Below, piece by piece: positions 33,743 to 41,345 of a stretch of DNA of 64,000 nucleotides. This DNA comes from JACVRW01 sp963739095 (GTDB lineage Bacteria; Actinomycetota; Thermoleophilia; Solirubrobacterales; Thermoleophilaceae): positions 272,656 through 336,655 of the forward strand of contig CAVTZF010000018.1 of the NCBI GenBank assembly GCA_963739095.1. Reading direction: 5' to 3'. The notes under the pieces were generated by a model. It was not told where the DNA came from and searched no databases. It worked only from the letters and a program-made list of their open reading frames with translations. How positions within the stretch are numbered: position 1 is the stretch's first letter; each line of letters begins with the position of its first letter. Both the position numbers and the translations under genes were made by a program.

Positions 33743-33913
33743 ATGGAGGTCACCGGGAGGCTGCTCTTCGTGGGAGTGGTCACCTGCTATCTGCTCGCCC
33801 GGATCATGGGCGGCGGTGCCGCTCCCGCCGAGATCGCCGTCTACGGCATGACCGCCGCGTTCGGGCTCGAGTACATCCTGGCCTCCTGGTACGAGCTCTG
33901 GGAACGCGCCTGA
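33743..33913 (+). CDS. 56-aa two-helix membrane protein
   Basis: ATG 33743, TGA 33911-33913. The product has two hydrophobic segments, LLFVGVVTCYLLARIMG and IAVYGMTAAFGLEYILASWY, and a short charged end. I know no family. No strong ribosome site is visible (CCAGCC before ATG), so confidence rests on the open frame, the hydrophobic pattern and the well-formed regulatory repeat just upstream. If the Pho-box reading is right it is made on phosphate starvation. Confidence 0.6.
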   Translation: MEVTGRLLFVGVVTCYLLARIMGGGAAPAEIAVYGMTAAFGLEYILASWYELWERA

Positions 33914-33986
33914 CGTACCGCGGTAGGAGTTAGGGCACCCGAAGACGGGGCTTCCAACTACCCGCGACGTGCGCTAAATTCGGGCC

Positions 33987-34619
33987 ATGGACGCACGGCG
34001 AAGCGAAGTCCTCAAGGCCTCGCCTCGGATGTTCGACTCGAACCTCCTCGACCGCCTCTCGCGCGTGCATCCGATGGTCCCGCCGCTCATCTTCGTGCCC
34101 GCGATCATCGCGCTGCTGGTCGTCGGCGCGCGGGGTGAGCCGACCACGCTCCAGGTCATCGGGCTCGTGATCGCCGGCTACCTCTTCTGGACGCTGACCG
34201 AGTACTGGCTCCACCGGCTCATCTTCCACTTCGAGCCGGAGGAGGGCATCGGCGCGCGCTTCCACTGGATCATCCACGGCGTCCACCACGATCACCCGAA
34301 CGACCCGCTGCGGCTCGTCATGCCGCCGTCGGTGAGCGTGCCACTGGCGCTCGGCTTCTGGGGCCTGTTCGTGCTCGTACTCGGTACGCCCTGGGCCCAC
34401 GTCTTCATGGCCGGCTTCCTGGCGGGCTACCTGCTGTACGACATGATGCATTACCACGTGCACCATCACCGCCCGCGCACGCGTCTCGGCAAGCTGATGC
34501 GCGAGCTGCACATGCGGCATCACTTCCAGGACGACACGCGCGGCTTCGGCGTGAGCGCCCCGTTCTGGGACTACGTGTTCCGCACGCCGCAGCAGCGGCG
34601 CTCGGCGTCGAACGCCTGA
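33987..34619 (+). CDS. Fatty-acid-hydroxylase-superfamily membrane protein
   Basis: Predicted 210 aa. Several membrane helices (FVPAIIALLVVGA; VIGLVIAGYLFWTLTEYWL; LALGFWGLFVLVLGTPW) carry the full di-iron histidine set of the sterol desaturase/fatty acid hydroxylase superfamily: HRLIFHFE, HWIIHGVHHDHP, MHYHVHHHRP and LHMRHHFQDD. It resembles fatty-acid 2-hydroxylase. It should hydroxylate a membrane lipid acyl chain at the cytoplasmic face. Monocistronic, ended by the hairpin at 34638. Confidence 0.9.
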   Translation: MDARRSEVLKASPRMFDSNLLDRLSRVHPMVPPLIFVPAIIALLVVGARGEPTTLQVIGLVIAGYLFWTLTEYWLHRLIFHFEPEEGIGARFHWIIHGVHHDHPNDPLRLVMPPSVSVPLALGFWGLFVLVLGTPWAHVFMAGFLAGYLLYDMMHYHVHHHRPRTRLGKLMRELHMRHHFQDDTRGFGVSAPFWDYVFRTPQQRRSASNA

Positions 34620-34637
34620 GCCGCGTCACTGCAACGG

Positions 34638-34662
34638 AAAGGGCTCCTCCACGGAGCCCTTT
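34638..34662. terminator. Bidirectional terminator
   Basis: AAAGGGCTCC-TCCAC-GGAGCCCTTT: a 10-bp stem with A and T runs at its feet. It serves the hydroxylase gene on the plus strand and the tRNA-Leu on the minus strand. Confidence 0.85.
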
Positions 34663-34669
34663 CACCGAG

Positions 34670-34752
34670 TGCGGCTGAGAGGAGTCGAACCTCCACGGGC
34701 GTTAGCCCACCGCCACCTGAAGACGGCGCGTCTGCCATTCCGCCACAGCCGC
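34670..34752 (-). tRNA. tRNA-Leu (anticodon CAG)
   Basis: Class II tRNA on the minus strand. Acceptor GCGGCTG pairs with CAGCCGC, the anticodon stem CCGTC/GGCGG closes the loop TTCAGGT with anticodon CAG, there is a long variable arm (TGGGCTAACGCCC), and the T arm is GGAGG-TTCGACT-CCTCT. A is the discriminator; CCA is not encoded. Confidence 0.95.
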
Positions 34753-34838
34753 TCGGGCGTCGAAGCCTAGCGTCTGACCGCCTGTTCCCGGGGATGCATA
34801 GAGTCCGGAGAGAAGCTCACCGAGTGAAGGAGAGAGAC

Positions 34839-35444
34839 ATGCCCTACGAGGTTCCGCCGCTTCCATATGACTACGCCGCACTGGAGCCGCACATCGACGA
34901 GGCGACCATGCGGGTGCACCACGACAAGCACCACCAGGCGTACGTCGACAAGGCGAATGCCGCGCTCGAGGGCACCGACTGGGCGGACAAGCCGGTGGAG
35001 GACGTCGTCGCCAATCTCGCGCAGCTGCCCGACAACATCCGCGGGCCGGTCCGCAACAACGGCGGCGGTCACCTGAACCACAGCCTCTTCTGGGAGTCGA
35101 TGTCGCCCGACGGCGGCGGCGCCCCCGACGGTGACCTCGCGGCCGCGATCGAGTCGGCGTTCGGCTCCTTCGACGACTTCAAGTCGAAGATGAAGGACGC
35201 GGGCGTGAACCAGTTCGGCTCGGGTTGGTCATGGCTCGTGCACGACGGCTCCGGGCTCGCCGTCGTCTCGAGCGCGAACCAGGACAACCCGATCACGGAC
35301 GGCAAGACGCCGCTGCTCGGCGTCGACGTCTGGGAGCACGCCTACTACCTCAAGTACCAGAACAAGCGCCCGGACTACATCGACGCGTGGTGGAACACGG
35401 TCAACTGGTCGAAGGTCGCCGAGCGCTTCAGCGCCGCCGGCTGA
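34839..35444 (+). CDS. sodA: Superoxide dismutase (Fe/Mn)
   Basis: Predicted 201 aa; ATG 34839 after GAAGGAGAGAGAC. Standard Fe/Mn SOD: YEVPPLPYDYAALEPHIDEA, metal ligand His in MRVHHDKHHQAYVDKAN, a second in GGHLNHSLFWESM, and the Asp and His of LGVDVWEHAYYLKYQNKRPD. Cytoplasmic, converts superoxide to peroxide and oxygen. Metal preference cannot be fixed with confidence by eye. No operon partner. Confidence 0.97.
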   Translation: MPYEVPPLPYDYAALEPHIDEATMRVHHDKHHQAYVDKANAALEGTDWADKPVEDVVANLAQLPDNIRGPVRNNGGGHLNHSLFWESMSPDGGGAPDGDLAAAIESAFGSFDDFKSKMKDAGVNQFGSGWSWLVHDGSGLAVVSSANQDNPITDGKTPLLGVDVWEHAYYLKYQNKRPDYIDAWWNTVNWSKVAERFSAAG

Positions 35445-35447
35445 CGC

Positions 35448-36340
35448 TCACGTCCCAGGGCTGCCGCGCACGAACTCGGCGACGAGCTCGGCGATTCGCT
35501 CGCCGCGATCCTCCTGGAGGAAGTGCGCGGCGCCCTCGATGCGCACCTGCTCTCCTGCGCTCGGGATGAGCGTCGTGAAGCGCTCGCCCGCGCGCGGGTA
35601 GGGGAACACCGGGTCCTGGTCCGAGAAGGCGACGAGCGCCGGCTTCTCCCAGCGCGACAGCTCGTCCGCCACCGCCCGCATCTCCACGGCGCCGGGCTGG
35701 TCGTCCGCCGTCGGGACGAGCAGCGGGAACTGCGCCGCGCCGGCCTTCGACTCCGGCGTCGGGAAGGGCGCCTCGTATGCCGCCACCACGTCGTCCGGGA
35801 GGTCCGTGGCGGTCGCACCCTGGAGCACGAATCCGACCGGCAGGTCCGGATTGCGCTCGGCGAAGTCGCGCCAGGCCATGAAGCCCTTCGACACCCGCCC
35901 GGTGAAGAGGCCGGTGTTGAGGATCACGAGCCGCGCGACGCGCTCGGCGTTCTCGATCGCCCAGCGCAGCCCGATCGGCCCGCCCCAGTCCTGGACGACG
36001 ACCGTGACATCGTGCAGGTCGAGGCGCCTCGAGCAGGCCGGCCGTGTACTCGACGTGGCGGTCGTAGCTGTACCAGCGGCCGGTCGGTCGGCTTGTCCGA
36101 GCGGCCGAAGCCCGCGTAGTCCGGGCAGATGACGCGCATGCCGGCGCTCGTCAGCGGCGGCAGCATCTTGCGATAGAGGTAGGCCCAGGTCGGCTCGCCG
36201 TGGAAGCAGACGACGGGCTCGCCGGCGCCCTCGTCGACGTAGTGCATCCGCAGGCCGCCGGCGTCGTGCCAGTGCGGCTCGAAGCCGTAGCCCGGCAGGG
36301 TGGCGAAGCGCTCGTCGGGAGTCCGGAACAGCTCGTCCAT
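35448..36340 (-). CDS. Haloalkane-dehalogenase-like alpha/beta hydrolase (two frameshifts)
   Basis: ATG 36340. The first frame reads PDERFATLPGYGFEPHWHDA, VVCFHGEPTWAYLYRKMLPP and CPDYAGFGRSDKPTDR; then an extra base near 36085 leads to WYSYDRHVEYTAGLLEA and another near 36030 to LDLHDVTVVVQDWGGPIGLR. The nucleophile Asp lies in VQDWGG, the oxyanion Glu/Trp in HGEPTW, the acid in FSDQDPVFP and the catalytic His in GAAHFLQEDRGE, as in class II haloalkane dehalogenases. About 297 aa repaired. It would release halide from haloalkanes. Both breaks are single extra C bases, so an error in the sequence is likely. Confidence 0.82.
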
Positions 36341-36369
36341 GAACAGCGGACCCTATGCTTCGGCAAGGC

Positions 36370-36807
36370 ATGAGTGACTGGGTTGGACACGCGCACGAGG
36401 CCCTCGAGGGCGGTGGCTACCGCGTGAGCGCCCCGCGCGCCGCGGTCGTCTCCGCGCTCAACGAGCTCGGCTGCAGCGTCACCGCGCAGGAGATCTCGGA
36501 GTGCCTGCGCGAGCGCGGCGAGGGCGTCGGCGTGGCGAGCATCTACCGCGCCCTCCAGCTGCTCGACGACATGCGGCTCGTGCGTCGCGTCGACGTCGGA
36601 GAGCCGGTGGCCCGCTACGAGCCGGTCTATCCGAACGGCGAGCACCACCACCATCTGGTCTGCGACCGCTGCGGCCAGACCAAGGCGTTCGAGGACCCGG
36701 AGCTCGAGCGGGTGATCGAGCGGCTCGCCGGGCGAGTCGAGTATTCGGTCGGCGCGCACGACGTGACGCTCAGGGGCACCTGCCCCAGCTGCCGCGACTC
36801 GGCCTGA
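36370..36807 (+). CDS. Fur-family regulator, probably Zur
   Basis: Predicted 145 aa from ATG 36370. Fur winged helix: YRVSAPRAAVVSALNELG, TAQEISECLRERGEGVGVAS and IYRALQLLDDMRLVRRVDVG. Metal sites: EHHHHLVCDRCGQTKAFEDP, the CxxC, and a second CxxC in TCPSCRDS. The GEHHHHLVC block and two CxxC structural-zinc pairs fit Zur as well as Fur. A ZnuA-like gene with a Zur-like operator lies 3 kb away, which favours Zur. It is 29 bases from the divergent dehalogenase start. Confidence 0.85.
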   Translation: MSDWVGHAHEALEGGGYRVSAPRAAVVSALNELGCSVTAQEISECLRERGEGVGVASIYRALQLLDDMRLVRRVDVGEPVARYEPVYPNGEHHHHLVCDRCGQTKAFEDPELERVIERLAGRVEYSVGAHDVTLRGTCPSCRDSA

Positions 36808-36905
36808 CAGCTCGCGCCAGATAGCGCCCCAGCCTTGCGCGCCCCGTCCGCCAGGCATACCCTTGGCACGCGTCGCTCTCCCCTGATTGGGGCAAGGAGA
36901 TCCGA

Positions 36906-39302
36906 ATGACTGGCCTTCTCTATGGACTCGGTCGCGCGTGCGCGCGCTGGCACTTCGTGGTGCTCGGCCTCTGGCTCGTGCTCGTCGTCGCTCTGGTGAT
37001 TGTGGCCCAGGGGGCTGGCTCGCAGACCACCAACAACGTGACCCTGCCGGGGACCGGGAGCCAGAGCGCCACCGACCTCCTGAGCGGCCGCTTCCCGAGC
37101 CAGGCCTACGGAACGAACCCGCTCGTGGTGGCCACCGACAGCGGCAAGCTGACCGACTCGAAGTACTCGAAGGCCATCAAGCAGTCGGTGAGCGCCCTGA
37201 AGAAGACGCCGCACGTGACCGCGGCCGTAAGCCCCCTGAGCGACGCCGGAAAGAACGCGCTCAGCAAGGACAAGAAGATCGGCTACATATCGGTGGCGCT
37301 CGACGTCGGCCAGGGGAGCATCACCGAGGACGAGGGCAACGCGGTGCTCGACGCCGCCGATCCGGCGAAGAAGGCGGGCTTGCAGGTGGCCATCGGCGGC
37401 TACGTCGGCCAGGAGCTCTCCAAGCCGGACACCGGGGCCAGCGACAAGATCGGGATTGCCGCCGCGATGGTGATCCTGCTGCTCGTGTTCGGCTCCGCCG
37501 TGGCGGCGGGGCTGCCGATCCTCACCGCCGTGCTCGGCCTCTTGTGCGGCCTGAGCGTCGTGACGCTCCTCAGCCACATCGCCGACATCCCCACGACCGC
37601 GCCCACGCTGGCGACCATGATCGGACTGGCGGTCGGGATCGACTACTCGCTGTTCATCGTGACCAAGCACCGCAGCCAGGTCGCCGAGGGCATGGAGGTC
37701 CACGAGTCGATTGCGCGTGCGCTCGCGACCGCGGGCGGCGCGGTCCTGTTCGCGGGCGGCACCGTTGCGATCTCGCTGCTGGCGCTCGTGGTCGCCGGGA
37801 TCCCGCTGGTCACGACCCTGGGCTACACGTCGGCGATCGCGGTGGCGTTCGCCATCCTTGGCGCGCTCACCCTGCTGCCGGCCCTGTTCGCGCTGCTCGG
37901 AACGCACGTCTCGGCGCTCAAGTTGCCGTTCCGCAAGGCTCGCGCCGACGAGGTGCAGTCCCCACTGTGGACGAGGCTGGCCACGGGGATCGCCAATCAC
38001 CGCTGGCCGGTGATCGTCGGTGTGCTGGCGATCCTGCTCGCGCTCTCGATACCCACGCTGTCGATGCACCTGGGCCAGGAGGACGTGGGGGCAGAGCCGA
38101 CCGACACGACCGCTCGCCAGGCCTACGACCTGATCGGCAAGGGCTTCGGGGAGGGCACCAACGGGCCGTTCCTGATCTCCACCCAGCTCAGCAAGCCCGC
38201 GAAGCCGAACCAGAAGAACCTCAACACGATCAGTCAGAACGAGAAGCAGCTGCAGCAGCAGCAGCAGCAGATCGAGCAGCAGGCGCTGCTCGAGGGCGCG
38301 ACCCAGCAGCAGGCCGAGCAGGAGGCAAAGCAGCAGACGCAGAAGCAGTCCAACGAGCTCGCCAACAAGAAGAAGAAGGCCGAGCAGCCGGCGACCGACC
38401 CGCGCCTCCAGACCCTGCGCAAGGACCTCCAGAAGACCAAGGGCGTCGATTCCGTGACGCAGCCGCTGGTCAACAAGCAGGGAACCGCGGCCGTCTACAC
38501 GCTCATTGCCACGACCGCGCCGTCCGACATCGCCACCGAGGACCTGGTCTCGCGCCTGAGGGACACCACCATCCCGGAGGCGACCAAGGGCCAGGACATG
38601 ACGGCCTTCGTGGGTGGCACCACAGCCGCGTATGTGGATCTCGCCGAGAAGATCACCAGCAAGCTCCCGCTGGTCATCCTGGTGGTCGCGGCGCTCAGCT
38701 TCCTGGTGCTGCTGGTGGGATTCCGCTCCCTGCTGATCCCCGCTCAGGCAGCCGTGATGAACCTCGTCTCGGTCGGAGCGGCCTACGGGGTGCTCACGCT
38801 CGTCTTCCAGGAGGGATTTGCCTCGAGCCTGATCGGACTCGACGGCTCGATACCCGTGGTGAGCTTCGTGCCGTTGATCATGTTCGCGATCCTGTTCGGC
38901 CTCTCGACCGACTACCAGGTCTTCCTCCTGACCCAGATCCAGGAGCACTTCAAGGAGGGCAAGGGCGCTCGCGCGACCGTGATCGAGGGGCTCGGCTACT
39001 CGGGACGCATCATCGGGGCGGCGGCGGCCGTCATGTTCTGTGTGTTCGGCAGCTTCGTCCTGAACGGCGACCCGACGATCAAGCAATTCGGCCTCGGTCT
39101 GGCAACGGCGGTCGTAATCGACGCGGTAGTGGTGTGCCTGTTCGTGCCCGCGTTGATCACGGTCGCCGGCAGGAGGACGATCTGGCTGCCCCACTGGCTC
39201 GACCGGATCCTCCCCCACATCAGCATCGAGGGTGGGGACTACTTCGACGACAAGCCGGCCCCCGCTCCGGCACCCAAGCCGGAACCTGCGGCACGAGCCT
39301 AG
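36906..39302 (+). CDS. MMPL/RND-family membrane transporter
   Basis: Predicted 798 aa from ATG 36906 after CAAGGAGATCCGA. Two MMPL halves, each with a leading helix, an extracytoplasmic domain and a block of five helices: N-half (WHFVVLGLWLVLVVALVIVA; VGIDYSLFIVTKHRSQV), C-half (LVILVVAALSFLVLLVGFRS; ILFGLSTDYQVFLLTQIQEH). The GIDYSLF and STDYQVF motifs hold the proton-relay Asp-Tyr pairs. An unusual Gln-rich coiled-coil insert occupies about residues 440-500 in the second external domain. It likely exports lipids or hydrophobic compounds with proton motive force. The short C-terminal tail is Pro/Ala-rich. Confidence 0.93.
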   Translation: MTGLLYGLGRACARWHFVVLGLWLVLVVALVIVAQGAGSQTTNNVTLPGTGSQSATDLLSGRFPSQAYGTNPLVVATDSGKLTDSKYSKAIKQSVSALKKTPHVTAAVSPLSDAGKNALSKDKKIGYISVALDVGQGSITEDEGNAVLDAADPAKKAGLQVAIGGYVGQELSKPDTGASDKIGIAAAMVILLLVFGSAVAAGLPILTAVLGLLCGLSVVTLLSHIADIPTTAPTLATMIGLAVGIDYSLFIVTKHRSQVAEGMEVHESIARALATAGGAVLFAGGTVAISLLALVVAGIPLVTTLGYTSAIAVAFAILGALTLLPALFALLGTHVSALKLPFRKARADEVQSPLWTRLATGIANHRWPVIVGVLAILLALSIPTLSMHLGQEDVGAEPTDTTARQAYDLIGKGFGEGTNGPFLISTQLSKPAKPNQKNLNTISQNEKQLQQQQQQIEQQALLEGATQQQAEQEAKQQTQKQSNELANKKKKAEQPATDPRLQTLRKDLQKTKGVDSVTQPLVNKQGTAAVYTLIATTAPSDIATEDLVSRLRDTTIPEATKGQDMTAFVGGTTAAYVDLAEKITSKLPLVILVVAALSFLVLLVGFRSLLIPAQAAVMNLVSVGAAYGVLTLVFQEGFASSLIGLDGSIPVVSFVPLIMFAILFGLSTDYQVFLLTQIQEHFKEGKGARATVIEGLGYSGRIIGAAAAVMFCVFGSFVLNGDPTIKQFGLGLATAVVIDAVVVCLFVPALITVAGRRTIWLPHWLDRILPHISIEGGDYFDDKPAPAPAPKPEPAARA

Positions 39303-40228
39303 ATCGACGGCCGGCAGCTGATCGCGCCGCCGCTCATCCCCTCGACGAGCGCCGCGGTGTTCGACGCCGTCGCGTCGATGTAGGTCTCGGCACCGCTGCC
39401 CTCGCCGCCGAGCGTGTCGGCCCAGAGCGGATCTCCCACCTGCGCGCCCGCCTCGCGCGCGAGCGCCTGCTCGAGCCGCTCGCTCGTCTCGGCCTCGGGA
39501 AAGACGGCCTCCACGCCCTCGTCGCGGACCTGGTCGACGAGATCCGCGATGTCGCCGGCCGAGGGCTGGGCCTGGGTCGAGAGCGACGGGATCACCGAGC
39601 CGACCACGTCGATGCCGTAGCGGCGCGCGAAGTAGCCGAGCGAGTCGTGCGTCGTGACGAGCTTGCGCTTCGCGGCCGGCACCTTCGCGACGCAGGCGGC
39701 GATCTCCCGATCGAGCCGGCGCAACTCGCGCGAATATGCGGCCGCGTTGCGCTGGTAGACCCGGCGGCCGTCGGGGTCGGCCTCCGAGAGGGCGTCCCGG
39801 ATCGCCGCGACGGCCAGCACCGCATCGCGCGGGTCCTGCCACCAGTGCGGGTCGGTCTCACCGTCGGCTTCGATCGTTCTCACGGAGTCGATCAGGTCGA
39901 CGACCTCGACGTCACCGCCCGCGTTGTCGACGAGCTCGTCCAGCCACTCGTCGACCTCACCGCCCGACTTGAACACGACGGCCGCGTCGACGATCGACTT
40001 GGCGTCGCTCGGTCGCGGCTCGTACCCGTGTGGGTCGGCCCCCGGCGACAGCAGCCCGTGTACGTCCACCCGCTCGCCCCCGACGTTGCGGACCAGGTCG
40101 GCTACTTCGGTGGTGGTCGCGACCGCGGTCATGTCCGCGTCCGAGCCGCCAGAGCCGGAGTCGGAGCTGCAGCCGGCGGCGAGGGCGGCGCGCGAGGAGC
40201 GAGCGCTAGGACGGCGAGTGAGGCGCAT
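39299..40228 (-). CDS. znuA: ZnuA-like zinc-binding lipoprotein
   Basis: About 309 aa from ATG 40228 (a GTG at 40240 is possible). Cluster A-I type binding protein: LLSPGADPHGYEPRPSDAKS (first metal His), TDPHWWQDPRDAVLAVAAIR (second His), LVTTHDSLGYFARRYGID (third His) and VEAVFPEAETSERLEQALA with an acidic ligand. A lipobox-like AALAAGC ends the signal, but its hydrophobic core is broken in this frame; a neighbouring frame gives LAVLALA, so small indels near 40200-40215 are likely. No permease or ATPase gene is next to it. A Zur-like box lies 20 bases upstream. The stop overlaps the convergent MMPL stop. Confidence 0.88.
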   Translation of the reverse strand: MRLTRRPSARSSRAALAAGCSSDSGSGGSDADMTAVATTTEVADLVRNVGGERVDVHGLLSPGADPHGYEPRPSDAKSIVDAAVVFKSGGEVDEWLDELVDNAGGDVEVVDLIDSVRTIEADGETDPHWWQDPRDAVLAVAAIRDALSEADPDGRRVYQRNAAAYSRELRRLDREIAACVAKVPAAKRKLVTTHDSLGYFARRYGIDVVGSVIPSLSTQAQPSAGDIADLVDQVRDEGVEAVFPEAETSERLEQALAREAGAQVGDPLWADTLGGEGSGAETYIDATASNTAALVEGMSGGAISCRPSI

Positions 40229-40246
40229 CCGCAGCCTCACTCTAAC

Positions 40247-40261
40247 TGAGAATGATTCTCG
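40247..40261 (-). promoter_or_regulatory. Zur-box-like operator of znuA
   Basis: TGAGAATGATTCTCG contains the perfect palindrome GAGAAT-G-ATTCTC and matches the TGAnAATGATTnTCA shape of Zur/Fur boxes. It sits about 20 bases before the znuA ATG, where it would block transcription in zinc-replete cells. Confidence 0.75.
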
Positions 40262-40285
40262 CTCGCACGCGGTGTCCGGGCGCCT

Positions 40286-40327
40286 ATTGAAGGGTTGGGG
40301 GGGCTCTCACCCCGCGAACCCTTCAAT
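40286..40327. promoter_or_regulatory. Long perfect stem-loop between znuA and the TSUP gene
   Basis: ATTGAAGGGTT and its exact complement AACCCTTCAAT are separated by 20 bases that include GGGG and CCCC and can extend the stem. No T tract on either side. It lies between divergent genes, 26 bases from the Zur-like box and 59 bases before the TSUP start. Function unknown; it would be in the 5' leader of the TSUP mRNA if that starts upstream. Confidence 0.5.
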
Positions 40328-40385
40328 CAGGGTGGGATGCGCGCCGTTCACAACGCCGTCGTGCCCAGGAGCGAGACTGCCACCC

Positions 40386-41147
40386 GTGGACGCCCTCGAG
40401 CTGATCGCCTTCATCGCCTGGTGCTTCGCCGTGGCGCTGGCCGGCGGGCTCGTCGGACTCGTGCTCGGCAACATCCGGCTGCCGCTCGTGCTGCTGCTCG
40501 CCTCGGCCCCGGCGGCCGGCGCCGGCGCGAACATCGGCATCTCGGGTGTCGCCGCGCTCACCGCGGCGACCGTGCACGTGCGCGCCGGGCGCATCAACTG
40601 GCGGCTGTTCGGCTGGATGGCACCGCCGTCGATGGTCGGCGCCGTTGTGGGCGGCTACATCTCGGGCGCGCTGCCGGACGAGGTGCTGCTCGGCATCATC
40701 GGGGTGCTCCTCCTCTACTTCGGGGTCGACCTGCTCCGGCCGCGGCGACAGGTGCAGCGCCCGACGCCGGAGGCCGGCCAGCCGAAGCTCGACATCCGCG
40801 CCGCGGTCGTCACGGGCGCCCTCATCGGCGTCCTGGGCGGGCTCGTCGGCCTGATCCTGGGCTCGCTGCGGATGCCCGCGCTGCTGCGCTACGTGGGCGA
40901 GCTGCCCGCCCGCGCCGTCGGCACGAACCTGGCCGTAGGGGTCTGCGTAGGGGCGGCAGGCGTGATCGGCCATACACCCGAGGGGGTCGACTGGGATCTG
41001 CTCGGGATCGGCGCGGCCGCGTCCGTGCCGGGCGCCCTGCTCGGGGCCCGCCTCACCGGGCGCTTGAGCGAGCGGCAGCTGCTGCAGGCGATCGGCGCCG
41101 TGCTAGTCGTAGCAGGGTGCGCCACCCTCGCTCAGGCGCTGACCTGA
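40386..41147 (+). CDS. TauE/SafE (TSUP) family permease
   Basis: Predicted 253 aa from GTG 40386. Eight-helix arrangement in two repeats: FIAWCFAVALAGGLVGLVLG with GNIRLPLVLL in the first and GALIGVLGGLVGLILGSLRM with PALLRYVGELPARAVGTNLA in the second, the internal duplication typical of TSUP proteins. These move sulfite, thiosulfate, sulfoacetate or related anions. The MBL-rhodanese gene that follows 198 bases later points to sulfur metabolism. Confidence 0.85.
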   Translation: MDALELIAFIAWCFAVALAGGLVGLVLGNIRLPLVLLLASAPAAGAGANIGISGVAALTAATVHVRAGRINWRLFGWMAPPSMVGAVVGGYISGALPDEVLLGIIGVLLLYFGVDLLRPRRQVQRPTPEAGQPKLDIRAAVVTGALIGVLGGLVGLILGSLRMPALLRYVGELPARAVGTNLAVGVCVGAAGVIGHTPEGVDWDLLGIGAAASVPGALLGARLTGRLSERQLLQAIGAVLVVAGCATLAQALT

Positions 41148-41259
41148 CGCGCCGCCCTCTGGCCCATTCGGCCAGCGACATCTCCCCCGGGACGTCGCAC
41201 TCGATGTGTGCGAGCCCCTGCTCGCGCACGCGTTCGCTGACGTCTCTGCCATGCAGCAT
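41053..41259 (-). CDS. Possible small protein opposite the TSUP end
   Basis: From ATG 41259 the frame reads MLHGRDVSERVREQGLAHIE, CDVPGEMSLAEWARGRR, which looks like the conserved small actinobacterial proteins that contain a CDIPxxMTLxEWRR-type motif. The C-terminal third overlaps the TSUP gene on the other strand and is Arg/Ala-rich, so the true end may be earlier with an indel. Weak support. Confidence 0.35.
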   Translation of the reverse strand: MLHGRDVSERVREQGLAHIECDVPGEMSLAEWARGRRVRSAPERGWRTLLRLARRRSPAAAAARSSAR

Positions 41260-41345
41260 CTCGGTTCTCCCGCTCCCGCTACCCCAGTCCGGCTCGTCCT
41301 CTGTACCCACGGTCGTGAATCTCCATTCACTGAGATGATGCGTAG

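Noticed and set aside
38245..38285. CAG trinucleotide repeat as a microsatellite element
   Set aside because: It is in frame within the MMPL gene and simply encodes Gln in a coiled coil; it is mixed with GAG and ATC codons.
36627..39842. 1071-codon open frame on the minus strand opposite the MMPL gene
   Set aside because: It is a GC-rich shadow frame made of Arg/Gly/Asp/His-rich text, with no domain. The plus strand carries an unmistakable MMPL transporter with membrane helices and its own ribosome site.
36887..40249. 1120-codon plus-strand frame across the MMPL and znuA genes
   Set aside because: It spans two genes on opposite strands, has low-complexity Arg/Gly/Pro text and no domain. A shadow frame.
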